From Mycolicibacterium madagascariense (GTDB lineage Bacteria > Actinomycetota > Actinomycetes > Mycobacteriales > Mycobacteriaceae): a DNA stretch of 64,000 bases. Numbering within the stretch: position 1 is the first letter of the stretch; every line of letters starts with the position of its first letter. The stretch covers positions 5,648,089 to 5,712,088 of the forward strand of contig NZ_AP022610.1 of NCBI RefSeq assembly GCF_010729665.1, written 5' to 3'. A program made the position numbers and the translations under genes. Positions 1 through 7,704 of the stretch are shown here, in pieces. The notes beneath the pieces are model-generated. The model was not told the origin of the DNA and made no database searches. It saw only the letters and a program-made list of their open reading frames with translations.

Positions 1-2
1 TG

Positions 3-197
3 ACTCTGCACACGAAAGAAGTGTTGCGGGTGCGGGGTCAGATGAACGAGGTCCTAAGCGCTCACACTGGCCAGACCGTCGACACCCTGCTCCGAGACAC
101 CGAGCGCGACAAGGTGTTCACAGCCGAACAGGCGGTGGCTTACGGACTGGCCGACCGCATCGTGCCGCCGCGCAAGGTGCGGTCGGCAGCAGCCTGA
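3..197 (+). CDS. ClpP-like protease subunit, C-terminal fragment
   Basis: The reading frame enters from the left edge and ends at TGA 195-197, leaving 64 residues. The segment carries the ClpP tail pattern: a helix ending in MNEVLSAHTGQ, then a DTERDKVFTAEQAVAYGLADRIV stretch in which the Asp before the final strand region sits where the family places its catalytic aspartate. ClpP forms tetradecameric serine-protease rings that work with ClpX or ClpC unfoldases. The catalytic Ser and His would lie outside the window. The tail is followed 3 bp later by the end of a convergent ClgR-like regulator. Family assignment is good; which ClpP paralogue it is cannot be told. Confidence 0.75.
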   Translation, partial: TLHTKEVLRVRGQMNEVLSAHTGQTVDTLLRDTERDKVFTAEQAVAYGLADRIVPPRKVRSAAA

Positions 198-200
198 CGG

Positions 201-524
201 TCAGGCGGCCAGCAGGACGGGACCCGACGGGCGCGTCGCCGGGGGGCTGACCGCCCGCAGCCGGCGTCCCGTGAGCTGACGATCGCCGGCCCGCAAGAGG
301 TCGACGAGCCGCAGCCCGAGTGCGCCGCAGATCGATGCGAGCATCTCCGACGACGGCTCCTTGAGACCTCGCTCCACCTCGGACAGGTACTGCGGCGAGA
401 TGCCCGCGCGTTCGGAGACGTCCCCCAGCGTCCGACCCTGCTTCGTGCGCTCGGAGCGGATGGCCTTACCGGCGAGCTCGCGCCACAGCGGTTCGACGTC
501 GGGGGACTCCGGCTTTGCGGTCAT
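201..524 (-). CDS. ClgR-like XRE-family transcriptional regulator
   Basis: A 107-residue protein with ATG at 524 (an in-frame ORF extends upstream but looks like non-coding sequence). Residues about 15-75 form a helix-turn-helix of the XRE type, with the recognition segment ISPQYLSEVERGLKEPSSE that closely resembles ClgR, the actinobacterial activator of clpP1P2 and clpC. The C-terminal 30 residues are Arg/Pro-rich and unstructured. It converges on a clpP-like gene only 3 bp away, which fits a regulator of proteolysis genes. No operator was identified. HTH family is secure; the ClgR label is by resemblance. Confidence 0.8.
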   Translation of the reverse strand: MTAKPESPDVEPLWRELAGKAIRSERTKQGRTLGDVSERAGISPQYLSEVERGLKEPSSEMLASICGALGLRLVDLLRAGDRQLTGRRLRAVSPPATRPSGPVLLAA

Positions 525-663
525 GGGCTCACGATAAGGCGCGTCGGGTAGCGCAGGGGTGCTCGTTTCGCCGACAGCAGAGCGACCCGTCGCGCAGAAA
601 ATCGGTTGCATCCGAACACGACTCGCTTCGACCATGGAGGTAGCAAGCTCACAGGGAGGGATC

Positions 664-873
664 GTGCGGAGATACCGCAGAGGCGACAGGGTCACGGCCC
701 GCAGCGGGATAGCCGGCATGAACACCCCCGACGTGCCCGCCGGCGCGGTGGGGACCATCGTTCGGACGACGCTGCTGGGCCAGCCCAAGACCGTCCACTT
801 CGAGCTGACGACCGCCTTCGGGCCCAAGCGGTTCGAGGTGGGCGTGCACCGCAGGCCCGTCGACCTCGTCTAG
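664..873 (+). CDS. Small conserved-type hypothetical protein
   Basis: A 69-residue basic protein beginning at GTG 664, chosen because GGGAGG lies 4 nt upstream; ATG 634 and the codon at 559 are in-frame alternatives with poorer signals. Codons from 664 onward have the strong GC third-position bias of real genes here. The protein is rich in Gly, Val and Arg (RYRRGDRVTARSG, PAGAVGTIV) and predicts mostly short beta strands, reminiscent of an SH3-like or KOW-like barrel, but I do not recognise a family. It is transcribed away from the regulator at 201-524, separated by about 140 bp that must hold a divergent promoter region. Confidence 0.55.
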   Translation: MRRYRRGDRVTARSGIAGMNTPDVPAGAVGTIVRTTLLGQPKTVHFELTTAFGPKRFEVGVHRRPVDLV

Positions 874-889
874 CCAGGCCCGCCGACCG

Positions 890-2476
890 TTAGCCCGCCG
901 CCGATCCAGCGTCCGCGTCATCTTTAGTCGTCGGCGAGGTCGTGGACGAGCCATCGTCGTGGGTCTCCGCCTGGCGGCCCGTGCTTGAGGGTGGCGGTGA
1001 GAGCTGTTGGTGCGCAGCCTCATTCGTGGCGGTTGGACCGCCGCTGGTGGTGGCACCGTTCTCGGATTTGATGTTCAGGTGCGCGGTGGGTGTCGAGTCG
1101 TCCTCGGTGTCTTGGTGGACGGTGGGCGTGTCGTCGTCCTCGGTGTCGGTGTCTTGGTGGCGTTGCGCGACGGTGTGTTCTTCCGCGGTCGCCGGTGAAC
1201 CTTCGTCGTAGGACTGATCACCCCCGGCGCCCCGATCGTCCTCGGTGTCGACCCGGGTGGTCGCGTTGGTCCGCGTGCCCGGGCCATGCTGATCCGAGTC
1301 CTCACTCGAGGAGCCGTCATCGGCCGAGTCGTTGCGGCCCGGGTGCTCGGTCACCGCGTCAGAGCTCACCGTGTCAGAGGCCGCCGCCGGAAGTCCGGCC
1401 TCGGCCGGCGCGGCCGCGTGGGCCTGCTCGACAACACCGTCGGCGTTCCTGTCGGTAGCCGCAGCCACCTGCACGGGCTTTCCCGACGCAATTTGGTAGT
1501 CGGCGTGGGCCGAGAACGCATCGATGTCGGCAAATCGGTAGGCATCCCGAGACTCGATCTCTGCAACTCGCAGGTTCTTGACCTTCTCCAGCGCGGCGCG
1601 CCACTTCGGGTCTAGGACGTCGAGGGCGTGCAATTCAGCCTGCGCGGCCTTGAGATCGGACAGCACCTTCTGCCGGTAAGCCTTCTTCTCCGCGAACGCG
1701 GCCCGCGTCTTTTCGGCAACAATCTTCTTCGCCGCTATGTCCGCCTCAGTCGCCGGGACGCTGCCTGGGCCGTTGGCGGCGGCCAGAAGCCTGTCGGCCG
1801 CCGCTAGTTTCCTTCCCGCCACGAAGGCCGCGCCGCCAAAGTAGGTTTCCTCGTCCGACGCGATCCAGGTGTCTACCTCGGCTTGCTCCACCTCGGCCTT
1901 CTTCCGCCCGTACTGCGGATCGCTCGTCGCGAGCGCGTCAAGCTCTTTGTGTGCCTTCGTCAGCTTTGCTCGTGCCTCGGTCAGGCGTGCCAAGGCCTTG
2001 AATTTGCTGTCGAACGCCCTGTCGACGGCACCCTGCAGATCGCCATCATCGTCGGAGAGCCTCTGCGAACCGTTCACCATGTTGCGTGCCGCGGCAGCGT
2101 CGCCGTCGGCCTTCTTCCCTGCGGCCGCACCGGGCAACAACCGCCGAAACGCCTGGCCCACCGCATCCAGGAACATGCTCAACGGATCCCGAGCGGCCGA
2201 GCCCTTCTTGCCAGTCGAACCGTTGTTGAACACCACGCTGAACGGCTGTCGCGCATGAGCCTGTGCCGTGGGTCCCCACCCAATCGCGATACTCAATGGC
2301 GCACTGCTACATCCCGACCCCAAGGTGATCCCCGAGACCGACACACACGACGCCTGGGCCACCGCGGACTGACCCAAGCCACCGGAGAACAACAACCCTG
2401 AGGTCACCGTGCCAGCCACCAACGCCTTCGTCCGCTGCGCGGCCCGATTTCCACCCGACACTCGACACTTGGACAC
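890..2476 (-). CDS. Secreted paralogue A: conserved N-module, coiled coil, acidic Ser/Thr tail
   Basis: About 528 residues from GTG 2476, chosen because AAGGGA lies 7 nt upstream and because the paralogue at 2695-4953 starts at the equivalent place. A Sec signal peptide (RTKALVAGTVTSGLLFSG ... AVAQA) is followed by a module of roughly 85 residues with two cysteines (SCVSVSGITLGSGCSS) and the motif AIGWGPTAQAHARQP. Then comes an Ala/Lys/Glu-rich coiled coil to about residue 330 and a 200-residue hydrophilic tail with repeated DTEDD segments. No catalytic motif is visible. The N-module is nearly identical to that of the neighbouring paralogue while the rest is unrelated. I do not recognise a named family; surface or periplasmic scaffold is a guess. 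Confidence 0.75.
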   Translation of the reverse strand: MSKCRVSGGNRAAQRTKALVAGTVTSGLLFSGGLGQSAVAQASCVSVSGITLGSGCSSAPLSIAIGWGPTAQAHARQPFSVVFNNGSTGKKGSAARDPLSMFLDAVGQAFRRLLPGAAAGKKADGDAAAARNMVNGSQRLSDDDGDLQGAVDRAFDSKFKALARLTEARAKLTKAHKELDALATSDPQYGRKKAEVEQAEVDTWIASDEETYFGGAAFVAGRKLAAADRLLAAANGPGSVPATEADIAAKKIVAEKTRAAFAEKKAYRQKVLSDLKAAQAELHALDVLDPKWRAALEKVKNLRVAEIESRDAYRFADIDAFSAHADYQIASGKPVQVAAATDRNADGVVEQAHAAAPAEAGLPAAASDTVSSDAVTEHPGRNDSADDGSSSEDSDQHGPGTRTNATTRVDTEDDRGAGGDQSYDEGSPATAEEHTVAQRHQDTDTEDDDTPTVHQDTEDDSTPTAHLNIKSENGATTSGGPTATNEAAHQQLSPPPSSTGRQAETHDDGSSTTSPTTKDDADAGSAAG

Positions 2477-2519
2477 GTCGACATCCCTTTCATCACCACG
2501 CCCACGAGCGGTCACACCG

Positions 2520-2690
2520 CCCGATACGGCCGAAAAGCTAAGCGCCGCAACCACCAACGACAACTACGCACTTGCACCCACCGCGTCCGCAGGGCCGGCG
2601 TGAGCGCGACCGGTCGCGTCGAGACCGCCAGCCGAAGCGCTCCCCGGACCGAATCCGTCATCCATTGATGACGGATGGCGACGCGGTGTT
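2520..2690. repeat. Upstream repeat, copy 1 (shared by the two secreted paralogues)
   Basis: The DNA before the paralogue A gene closely matches that before paralogue B (4990-5170), including the stretches GCTTAGCTTTTCGGCC (minus strand), TACGCACTTGCACCC and GAAGCGCTCCCCGG, and a palindrome. The similarity covers the likely promoter and 5' leader, so the duplication took regulatory DNA together with the N-terminal coding part. Confidence 0.75.
2655..2674. promoter_or_regulatory. Palindrome CCGTCATC-N4-GATGACGG, copy 1
   Basis: A perfect 8-bp inverted repeat with a 4-nt spacer, about 180 bp before the start of paralogue A and 21 bp after the stop of paralogue B. No U-tract follows on either strand, so a simple intrinsic terminator is not favoured. 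The same palindrome recurs at 5123-5142 at the same distance from the paralogue B start, which points to an operator or a conserved leader hairpin. Confidence 0.5.
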
Positions 2691-2694
2691 CCCA

Positions 2695-4953
2695 TCAGGC
2701 CGCGTCTGCGCCTGCGCCGGCCGCGCTCGGCTTGTCGGAACCCTCTCCCGTGTCGTTGGCGACCGACGTACCTGGGCTGCTGGGACCGTTGTCCTTGTCC
2801 GTCTCCGTGGACGTGGACGTCTCCGTGGACGCGCTCGGGTCCCCTGAACCGGTCGTGCGAGCACCCTCCACGTTGGCGTCTTTCGCGGATGCCTCGTCGG
2901 CGCCGGCCTTGGTACCGGTCTGCGGCTGATCCGGTTGCGTCTGCGGCTCGGTAGCTGGTGCGGCGACGTCCGTTGGCTTCTGGGGCGTCGATCCTGCCTG
3001 CGGGGGAAGTGCGGTGTCGCCGTGGGCAAGCCCCAGGGAAGCCAGTGCCTCTTCTGCCCTCTTCACCGCGGCAGCGAATTCGTCACCCATGAGCTTGGCG
3101 CGATTTTGCTTGATGTAATCCCCGGTAGTGGCTGCCTTCAGCGCCTCCTGCGAGGCTGCCTTCTTGGTGGTCATCTTGGCGGCTTCGTCGTCCAACGCCT
3201 TCTTCGCGGCAGCCGCCTGCTGGCTCTTCTGCGCCGCCATCTCAGCCCTGTATTTCGCGGCCTCCGCCTTGGTGTTGGCGTCCAGTAGCGCATTTTTGGC
3301 AGTCGCAAGCTGCTCTTGGGCCTGTCGCAGTTTTTCCTGGGCCTGTCGCAGTGCCTCTTGCGCGTTGTCTACATCGCGCTTCGCGGCCGCCGCCAATTCG
3401 GGCCCACGTCTGCTCATGCTGATGTACCCGTCCGCTGTCTCGGCTTGGACCTTCTTGTAGTAGCTGAGGTCTTCTGCTTTCTTTTGCGTGTCGGCGTTCT
3501 GCTTCGTCACGAGCTCCTCGGCGCTACTCACCTTCGCGTGGAGATCAGTGAGCGGTGCTGCTGCGTCCTCGGATGCCTTCTTTGCGGCTGCCTCTTCGTC
3601 CTGCGCGCTCTTGAGGGCGGCAGCAGCGTCGTCGGCCTTCTTCTTGACGGCAGCGTCCGCGTCGGCCTTCGCCTTGGCCGCGGCCTCCTGATCAGCCTTG
3701 TCCCGCGCCGCCTTGGCCTCGTCTTCAGCTTTCTTGCGCGATGCCGCGGCCGCGTCATCGGCCTTCTTACGATCCGCCGCGGCCTCCTGATCAGCCTTGT
3801 CACGCGCCGCCTTGGCCTCGTCATCGAGTTTCTTGCGCGACGCAGCGGCGGCCTCGTCGGACTGGTTCGTCGTGGCGTTCTGAGTCCCGGTGATCTTGGT
3901 CAAGTCCTCGTCGAGTTTCTTCCTCGCCGCATCGAAATCGGTGCGCTGCTTGTCCAACTCCGCCTGCTGCTTGGCCAGGTCTTGTTCGAGAGTCTTCTTC
4001 GCGTCGGCATCGACGGTGCCGCGCAGCTTGGACAGGTCGTCGTCGAACTTCTCTGCCGCCGTCTCCAGCCTCGAGCGTTGCTCCTCCAACGCCGCGCGCT
4101 GCTTGTCTAGCTCGGCCTTCTGCGCAGCCAACTGCTCGTCGGCCCTCTTCTTGGCGTCGGCGTCCAACGTGCCGGCGGCAGCAGCAGCATCGTCGTCGAG
4201 CTTCTTCTTCGCCGTCTCCAGATCGGCGCGCTGCCGGTCCAAATCGGCTTTTTGCTTCGCCAAGTCCTCCTCGAGCTTCTTGAGCCCCGCGGTAGACGAG
4301 TCCGCGCCATGCTGGGCCTTCTCGGTGTCGAACTTCTTCCTGGCCGCGTCCAATTCGGACTGCCGTTTGTCCAGATCGGCGCGTTGCCTGTCCAGCTCCG
4401 CGTTCTGCTTGGCGATGTCTGCGTAGGCCTGCTTGGTCTTGTCGTCGGGGGGACTCGAGGTCGCCGCGTCGTCGAGTTTCTTCTTCGCCGCGTCCAGGAC
4501 GGCGCGCTGGCGTTCCAGCGCCGCGCGTTGACGCTCCAACTCAACACCGCGGCGATCCAACTCCTCCAGCTGAGCCTTGGTCGGACGGGCCGCAGGGGCA
4601 CCCGGCAACAACCCCCGGAACGCTTGGCCCACCGCCTCGATGAACATGCTCAGCGGATCCCGAGGGGCCGAGCCCTTCTTTGCGGCCGAACCGTTGTTGA
4701 ACACCACGCTGAGCGGCTGTCGCGCATGGGCCTGTGCCGTGGGTCCCCATCCGATCGCAAGGGACAACGGCGCACTGCTACACCCCGACCCCAGGGTGAT
4801 CCCTGAAATCGACACACACGACGCCTGGGCCACCGCGGCTTGGCCCATCGCCCCGGAGAACAACACCCCCGAGGTCACCGTGCCGGCCACCAAGGCCTTC
4901 GTCCGCTGCGCGGCCCGATTCCCACCTGACACCCGATGCTTGGACCTGGACAC
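2695..4953 (-). CDS. Secreted paralogue B: conserved N-module plus long repetitive coiled coil
   Basis: About 752 residues from GTG 4953, with GAGAGGGG 7 nt upstream. The signal peptide (AQRTKALVAGTVTSGVLFSG ... AVAQA) and next 85 residues match paralogue A almost residue for residue, keeping both cysteines. Residues about 130-600 form a very long coiled coil built of repeats such as LDRQRADLDAAKKKLDD and later KAARDKADQEAAA units, with direct DNA repeats inside the gene. It resembles TolA, M-protein and other rod-like surface proteins in composition only. The last 90 residues are Pro/Thr/Ser-rich. No membrane anchor or sortase motif is visible. Probable rod-shaped exported protein of unknown role. 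Confidence 0.75.
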   Translation of the reverse strand: MSRSKHRVSGGNRAAQRTKALVAGTVTSGVLFSGAMGQAAVAQASCVSISGITLGSGCSSAPLSLAIGWGPTAQAHARQPLSVVFNNGSAAKKGSAPRDPLSMFIEAVGQAFRGLLPGAPAARPTKAQLEELDRRGVELERQRAALERQRAVLDAAKKKLDDAATSSPPDDKTKQAYADIAKQNAELDRQRADLDKRQSELDAARKKFDTEKAQHGADSSTAGLKKLEEDLAKQKADLDRQRADLETAKKKLDDDAAAAAGTLDADAKKRADEQLAAQKAELDKQRAALEEQRSRLETAAEKFDDDLSKLRGTVDADAKKTLEQDLAKQQAELDKQRTDFDAARKKLDEDLTKITGTQNATTNQSDEAAAASRKKLDDEAKAARDKADQEAAADRKKADDAAAASRKKAEDEAKAARDKADQEAAAKAKADADAAVKKKADDAAAALKSAQDEEAAAKKASEDAAAPLTDLHAKVSSAEELVTKQNADTQKKAEDLSYYKKVQAETADGYISMSRRGPELAAAAKRDVDNAQEALRQAQEKLRQAQEQLATAKNALLDANTKAEAAKYRAEMAAQKSQQAAAAKKALDDEAAKMTTKKAASQEALKAATTGDYIKQNRAKLMGDEFAAAVKRAEEALASLGLAHGDTALPPQAGSTPQKPTDVAAPATEPQTQPDQPQTGTKAGADEASAKDANVEGARTTGSGDPSASTETSTSTETDKDNGPSSPGTSVANDTGEGSDKPSAAGAGADAA

Positions 4954-4989
4954 GACGAAACCCCTCTCACCGGCGATCACTTCGCGCCG

Positions 4990-5170
4990 TCAAGGCCGAA
5001 AAGCTAAGCGGGACAACCGCCAACGACAACTACGCACTTGCACCCTCGCCTCCGCGGGGCGAAGCGGGCGCGACCGGTCGCGTCGTCGAGAGCGTCAGCC
5101 GAAGCGCTCCCCGGGACCGAATCCGTCATCCATTGATGACGGCTGGCGACGCGATGTTCCCGTCAGACCG
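4990..5170. repeat. Upstream repeat, copy 2, within a 339-bp gene-free stretch
   Basis: The gap 4954-5292 between paralogue B and tRNA-Leu holds the second copy of the shared upstream region (compare 2520-2690), then two hairpins. Matching blocks lie at 5000-5045 and 5095-5165. Differences are scattered substitutions and small indels, so this duplication is old, unlike the 37-54 kb one. Confidence 0.75.
5123..5142. promoter_or_regulatory. Palindrome CCGTCATC-N4-GATGACGG, copy 2
   Basis: Identical 20-bp palindrome to that at 2655-2674, including the CATT spacer, about 170 bp before the start codon of paralogue B. Conservation of the element inside a diverged flank suggests selection, for example as a regulator binding site. 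Confidence 0.5.
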
Positions 5171-5228
5171 CCGCAGCGTGGGACCCGGCGCCGCGGGGCT
5201 GAGGAAGATCAATGGGCCGCTAAACGAC

Positions 5229-5285
5229 GACGGTCACGAACCCGGAAGAGTTCGTGACCGTCAAGCCTGGAGTCCGTCGGACTCC
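5229..5285. terminator. Two tandem hairpins downstream of tRNA-Leu
   Basis: A 13-bp perfect stem (5229-5241 with 5250-5262, 8-nt loop) is followed by a 7-bp stem (5269-5275 with 5279-5285, 3-nt loop). They lie just 3' of the leftward tRNA-Leu and between it and the leftward paralogue B gene. The likely role is termination or 3' processing of the tRNA transcript; no long U-tract is present, as is usual in mycobacteria. Confidence 0.6.
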
Positions 5286-5292
5286 TTCATTG

Positions 5293-5375
5293 TGGGCGAA
5301 GGGGGACTTGAACCCCCACGTCCCGAAGGACACTGGCACCTGAAGCCAGCGCGTCTGCCATTCCGCCACTCGCCC
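5293..5375 (-). tRNA. tRNA-Leu (anticodon CAG)
   Basis: Read leftward, GGGCGAG pairs with TTCGCCC in the acceptor stem, followed by discriminator A. The anticodon loop is TTCAGGT on a TGGC/GCCA stem core, giving CAG. A long variable arm (GTGTCCTTCGGGACG) marks a class II tRNA, and the T arm is GGGGG TTCAAGT CCCCC. CCA is not encoded. In M. tuberculosis a tRNA-Leu also lies beside fhaA. Confidence 0.95.
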
Positions 5376-5613
5376 CAACAACCGGGTGAGACTATCACGC
5401 ACGGTGGCTCACTCCCCAACCGCGCAGTTGGGGCGGTATCCAACGCGACCAACCGCCCGTGACCTGGTTGTTTCTGATTCTCAGAGATCTGTTGGTCACG
5501 TTCGGCGGCTACTGGCCGATAGCATGCGTTAAAGGTGCACCGGTCCACGACCTGCAGGTCGCGAAACGTGTCGCGCGCAACCGACTAGGACGAACAGCGA
5601 GGCAGGCGGTGAA

Positions 5614-7062
5614 ATGGGACTCGTCGACCGCTTCGAGCGCAAGCTCGAGTCGACCGTCGGTGACACCTTTGCCAGAGTCTTCGGCGGTTCGATCGTCGCG
5701 CAAGAGGTCGAGGGGATTCTGCAGCGCGAAGCCGAGTCAGGTGTCCGAGACGTGGGCGGCGGGCGAATTTTGGCCCCCAACGACTACGTCATTACCCTCA
5801 GTGCATCCGACTTTCACAAGGTCCGTTCGGACCCCGACCTCACCCCGACGACTTTTGCCCGATACCTGGAGGGATTCATCCGTGACCAAGGGTGGCAAAC
5901 GTATGGTGATGTGGTCGTTGGATTCGAAGCGTCACCGCAGCTGCACACTGGCCAGTTCCGCACCCGCGGGACGGTCAACCCCGACTCGACCAGCGGCGAA
6001 AGCGCCCCTGCACTCCCAGACCGTGCTCATACCGCAGAACCAGGAGTTCCACCGATGACCGACAATCCGAGCTACCGCGGCGGCCATGGACAAGGGCAGC
6101 CAGGCGACGACTACGAGTATGGCCGACAGGGCGAAGAGCCACGCGCGCCGTACCCGCCCGCACCCGAGGGCGGCTACCCGCCTCCCCCACCCGCGCCCCC
6201 GGCGGGCGGTTATCCCGAGTACGGCGGCTACCCGGACCGCGGCGGCTACCCCGACCAGGGCTACCCGCCGCCCAACTACGAGCAGAGGCCGCCGTCCGGA
6301 TACGGTCCTCCCCCCGGCGGCGGCTACCCGGACCAGGGTTACCGTCAGCCGCCCCCCGGCTACGGCCCACCCGCCGGCTACGGCCAGCCCGAGCCCGGCG
6401 GCTACGACTACGGACGCCCGCCGGCCGCACCGCCACGTGGCGAGGAGTACGGGCGTCCCGAGGCCCGTCCCGAACCGCCCCGGCCCAGCTACCCCGACCA
6501 GGGCGGCTATCCGGATCAGGGCGGTTACCCCGACCAAGGGGGCTACCCCGACCAGGGTCACTACGGCGGCCAGGCCTACGGCAGGCCCGACTACGGCCAG
6601 CCCGACTACGGCCGCTACGCGGAGACCGCAGCGCCCGCCGGCTACGGCGAACCCGGCTACGGCGACCAGGGCTATGGCCAGCAGGCCGACGGCGGCTACG
6701 GTCAGCCCGCCGGGTACGACTACGGCCAACCGCCCGCAGCGGGCGCCGGCTATGGCGGGGGCTACGGCACCAGCGGCGCGAACGTCACCCTGCAGTTGGA
6801 CGACGGCAGCGGCCGGACGTACCAGCTGCGGGAGGGCGCCAACGTGATCGGACGTGGGCAGGACGCCCAGTTCCGCCTCCCCGACACCGGAGTGTCGCGT
6901 CGCCACCTGGAGATCCGGTGGGACGGGCAGGTCGCCCTGCTCTCGGACCTGAACTCCACGAACGGCACGACGGTCAACAACGCACCCGTGCAGGAGTGGC
7001 AACTGGCCGACGGCGACACGATCCGCCTCGGCCACTCCGAGATCATCGTCCGCGTGCACTGA
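5614..7062 (+). CDS. fhaA: FhaA, FHA-domain phosphothreonine-binding protein
   Basis: 482 residues. Residues 1-125 are the DUF3662 domain (VGDTFARVFGGS, DQGWQTYGDVVV). The middle, about 150-385, is a Gly/Tyr/Pro-rich low-complexity linker with repeated GGYPDQ units. Residues 392-482 are an FHA domain with GRGQDAQFRLPDTGVSRRHL and LNSTNGTTVNN, which hold the phosphothreonine-binding Arg, Ser and Asn. In mycobacteria FhaA binds the phosphorylated pseudokinase domain of the MurJ fusion and so links PknB to lipid II export; that partner is encoded at 41597-45172 here. First gene of the seven-gene cluster, 171 bp before fhaB. The family is certain. Confidence 0.97.
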   Translation: MGLVDRFERKLESTVGDTFARVFGGSIVAQEVEGILQREAESGVRDVGGGRILAPNDYVITLSASDFHKVRSDPDLTPTTFARYLEGFIRDQGWQTYGDVVVGFEASPQLHTGQFRTRGTVNPDSTSGESAPALPDRAHTAEPGVPPMTDNPSYRGGHGQGQPGDDYEYGRQGEEPRAPYPPAPEGGYPPPPPAPPAGGYPEYGGYPDRGGYPDQGYPPPNYEQRPPSGYGPPPGGGYPDQGYRQPPPGYGPPAGYGQPEPGGYDYGRPPAAPPRGEEYGRPEARPEPPRPSYPDQGGYPDQGGYPDQGGYPDQGHYGGQAYGRPDYGQPDYGRYAETAAPAGYGEPGYGDQGYGQQADGGYGQPAGYDYGQPPAAGAGYGGGYGTSGANVTLQLDDGSGRTYQLREGANVIGRGQDAQFRLPDTGVSRRHLEIRWDGQVALLSDLNSTNGTTVNNAPVQEWQLADGDTIRLGHSEIIVRVH

Positions 7063-7233
7063 GGACTCAGGTCGGTCGCGGCTGGGGTGCAAGCTGTTGC
7101 TTCGACCTCGCGTCTGCGACCGGCCCAAGTATCGTGACCATGCCGACGGCGGCCGACACGGCCGGTGCGCGGTGCGACGCGGCGTGATGACGCCGACGCG
7201 GCGACATCGGGTCGGTGACGGAGAGGACGTCAG

Positions 7234-7704
7234 ATGCAGGGGTTAGTGCTGCAGCTGACACGCGTCGGCTTCCTGCTCCTGCTCTGGCTGTTCATCTGGT
7301 CGGTCCTGCGCATCCTGCGCACCGACATCTACGCCCCCACCGGCGCCGTCATGGTGCGCCGTGGTCTTGCGCTGCGCGGCACGTTACTGCCCAGCCGCGG
7401 CGAACGCCGCAACACACCCCGCCACCTCGTGGTCACCGAGGGCGCGCTCGCCGGCACCCGGATTCAGCTGGGCGCCCAGCCGGTGCTGATCGGCCGCGCC
7501 GACGACTCGACGCTGGTTCTGACCGACGACTACGCATCGACACGGCACGCACGGCTGTCGCCGCGGGGCTCGGAATGGTACGTCGAGGACCTAGGATCGA
7601 CCAACGGTACATACCTTGACAGGGCGAAGGTGACGACGGCGGTAAGGGTTCCGATGGGAACGCCGGTGCGAATCGGCAAGACGGTGATCGAGTTGCGCCC
7701 ATGA
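7234..7704 (+). CDS. fhaB: FhaB (FipA), membrane-tethered FHA protein
   Basis: 156 residues from ATG 7234, preceded by GAGAGGACG. Residues 6-28 form one transmembrane segment (VGFLLLLWLFIWSVLRIL), followed by TDIY, where the relatives carry a phosphorylated Thr. Residues 75-150 are an FHA domain (LIGRADDSTLVLTDDYASTRHARL, GSTNGTYLD). The protein is known to bind phospho-signals at the septum and help FtsZ-FtsQ interaction under stress. It overlaps pstP by 4 nt, so translation is probably coupled. Confidence 0.96.
   Translation: MQGLVLQLTRVGFLLLLWLFIWSVLRILRTDIYAPTGAVMVRRGLALRGTLLPSRGERRNTPRHLVVTEGALAGTRIQLGAQPVLIGRADDSTLVLTDDYASTRHARLSPRGSEWYVEDLGSTNGTYLDRAKVTTAVRVPMGTPVRIGKTVIELRP

Noticed and set aside
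890-5375. A prophage or genomic island integrated at tRNA-Leu
   Set aside because: No integrase, no repeated tRNA end and no phage genes are visible; only the accessory position is suggestive.
6200-6560. Repeated GGCTACCCGGACCAGG-like units as a possible CRISPR or VNTR
   Set aside because: They are irregular codon repeats for GGYPDQ in the FhaA linker, without spacers.
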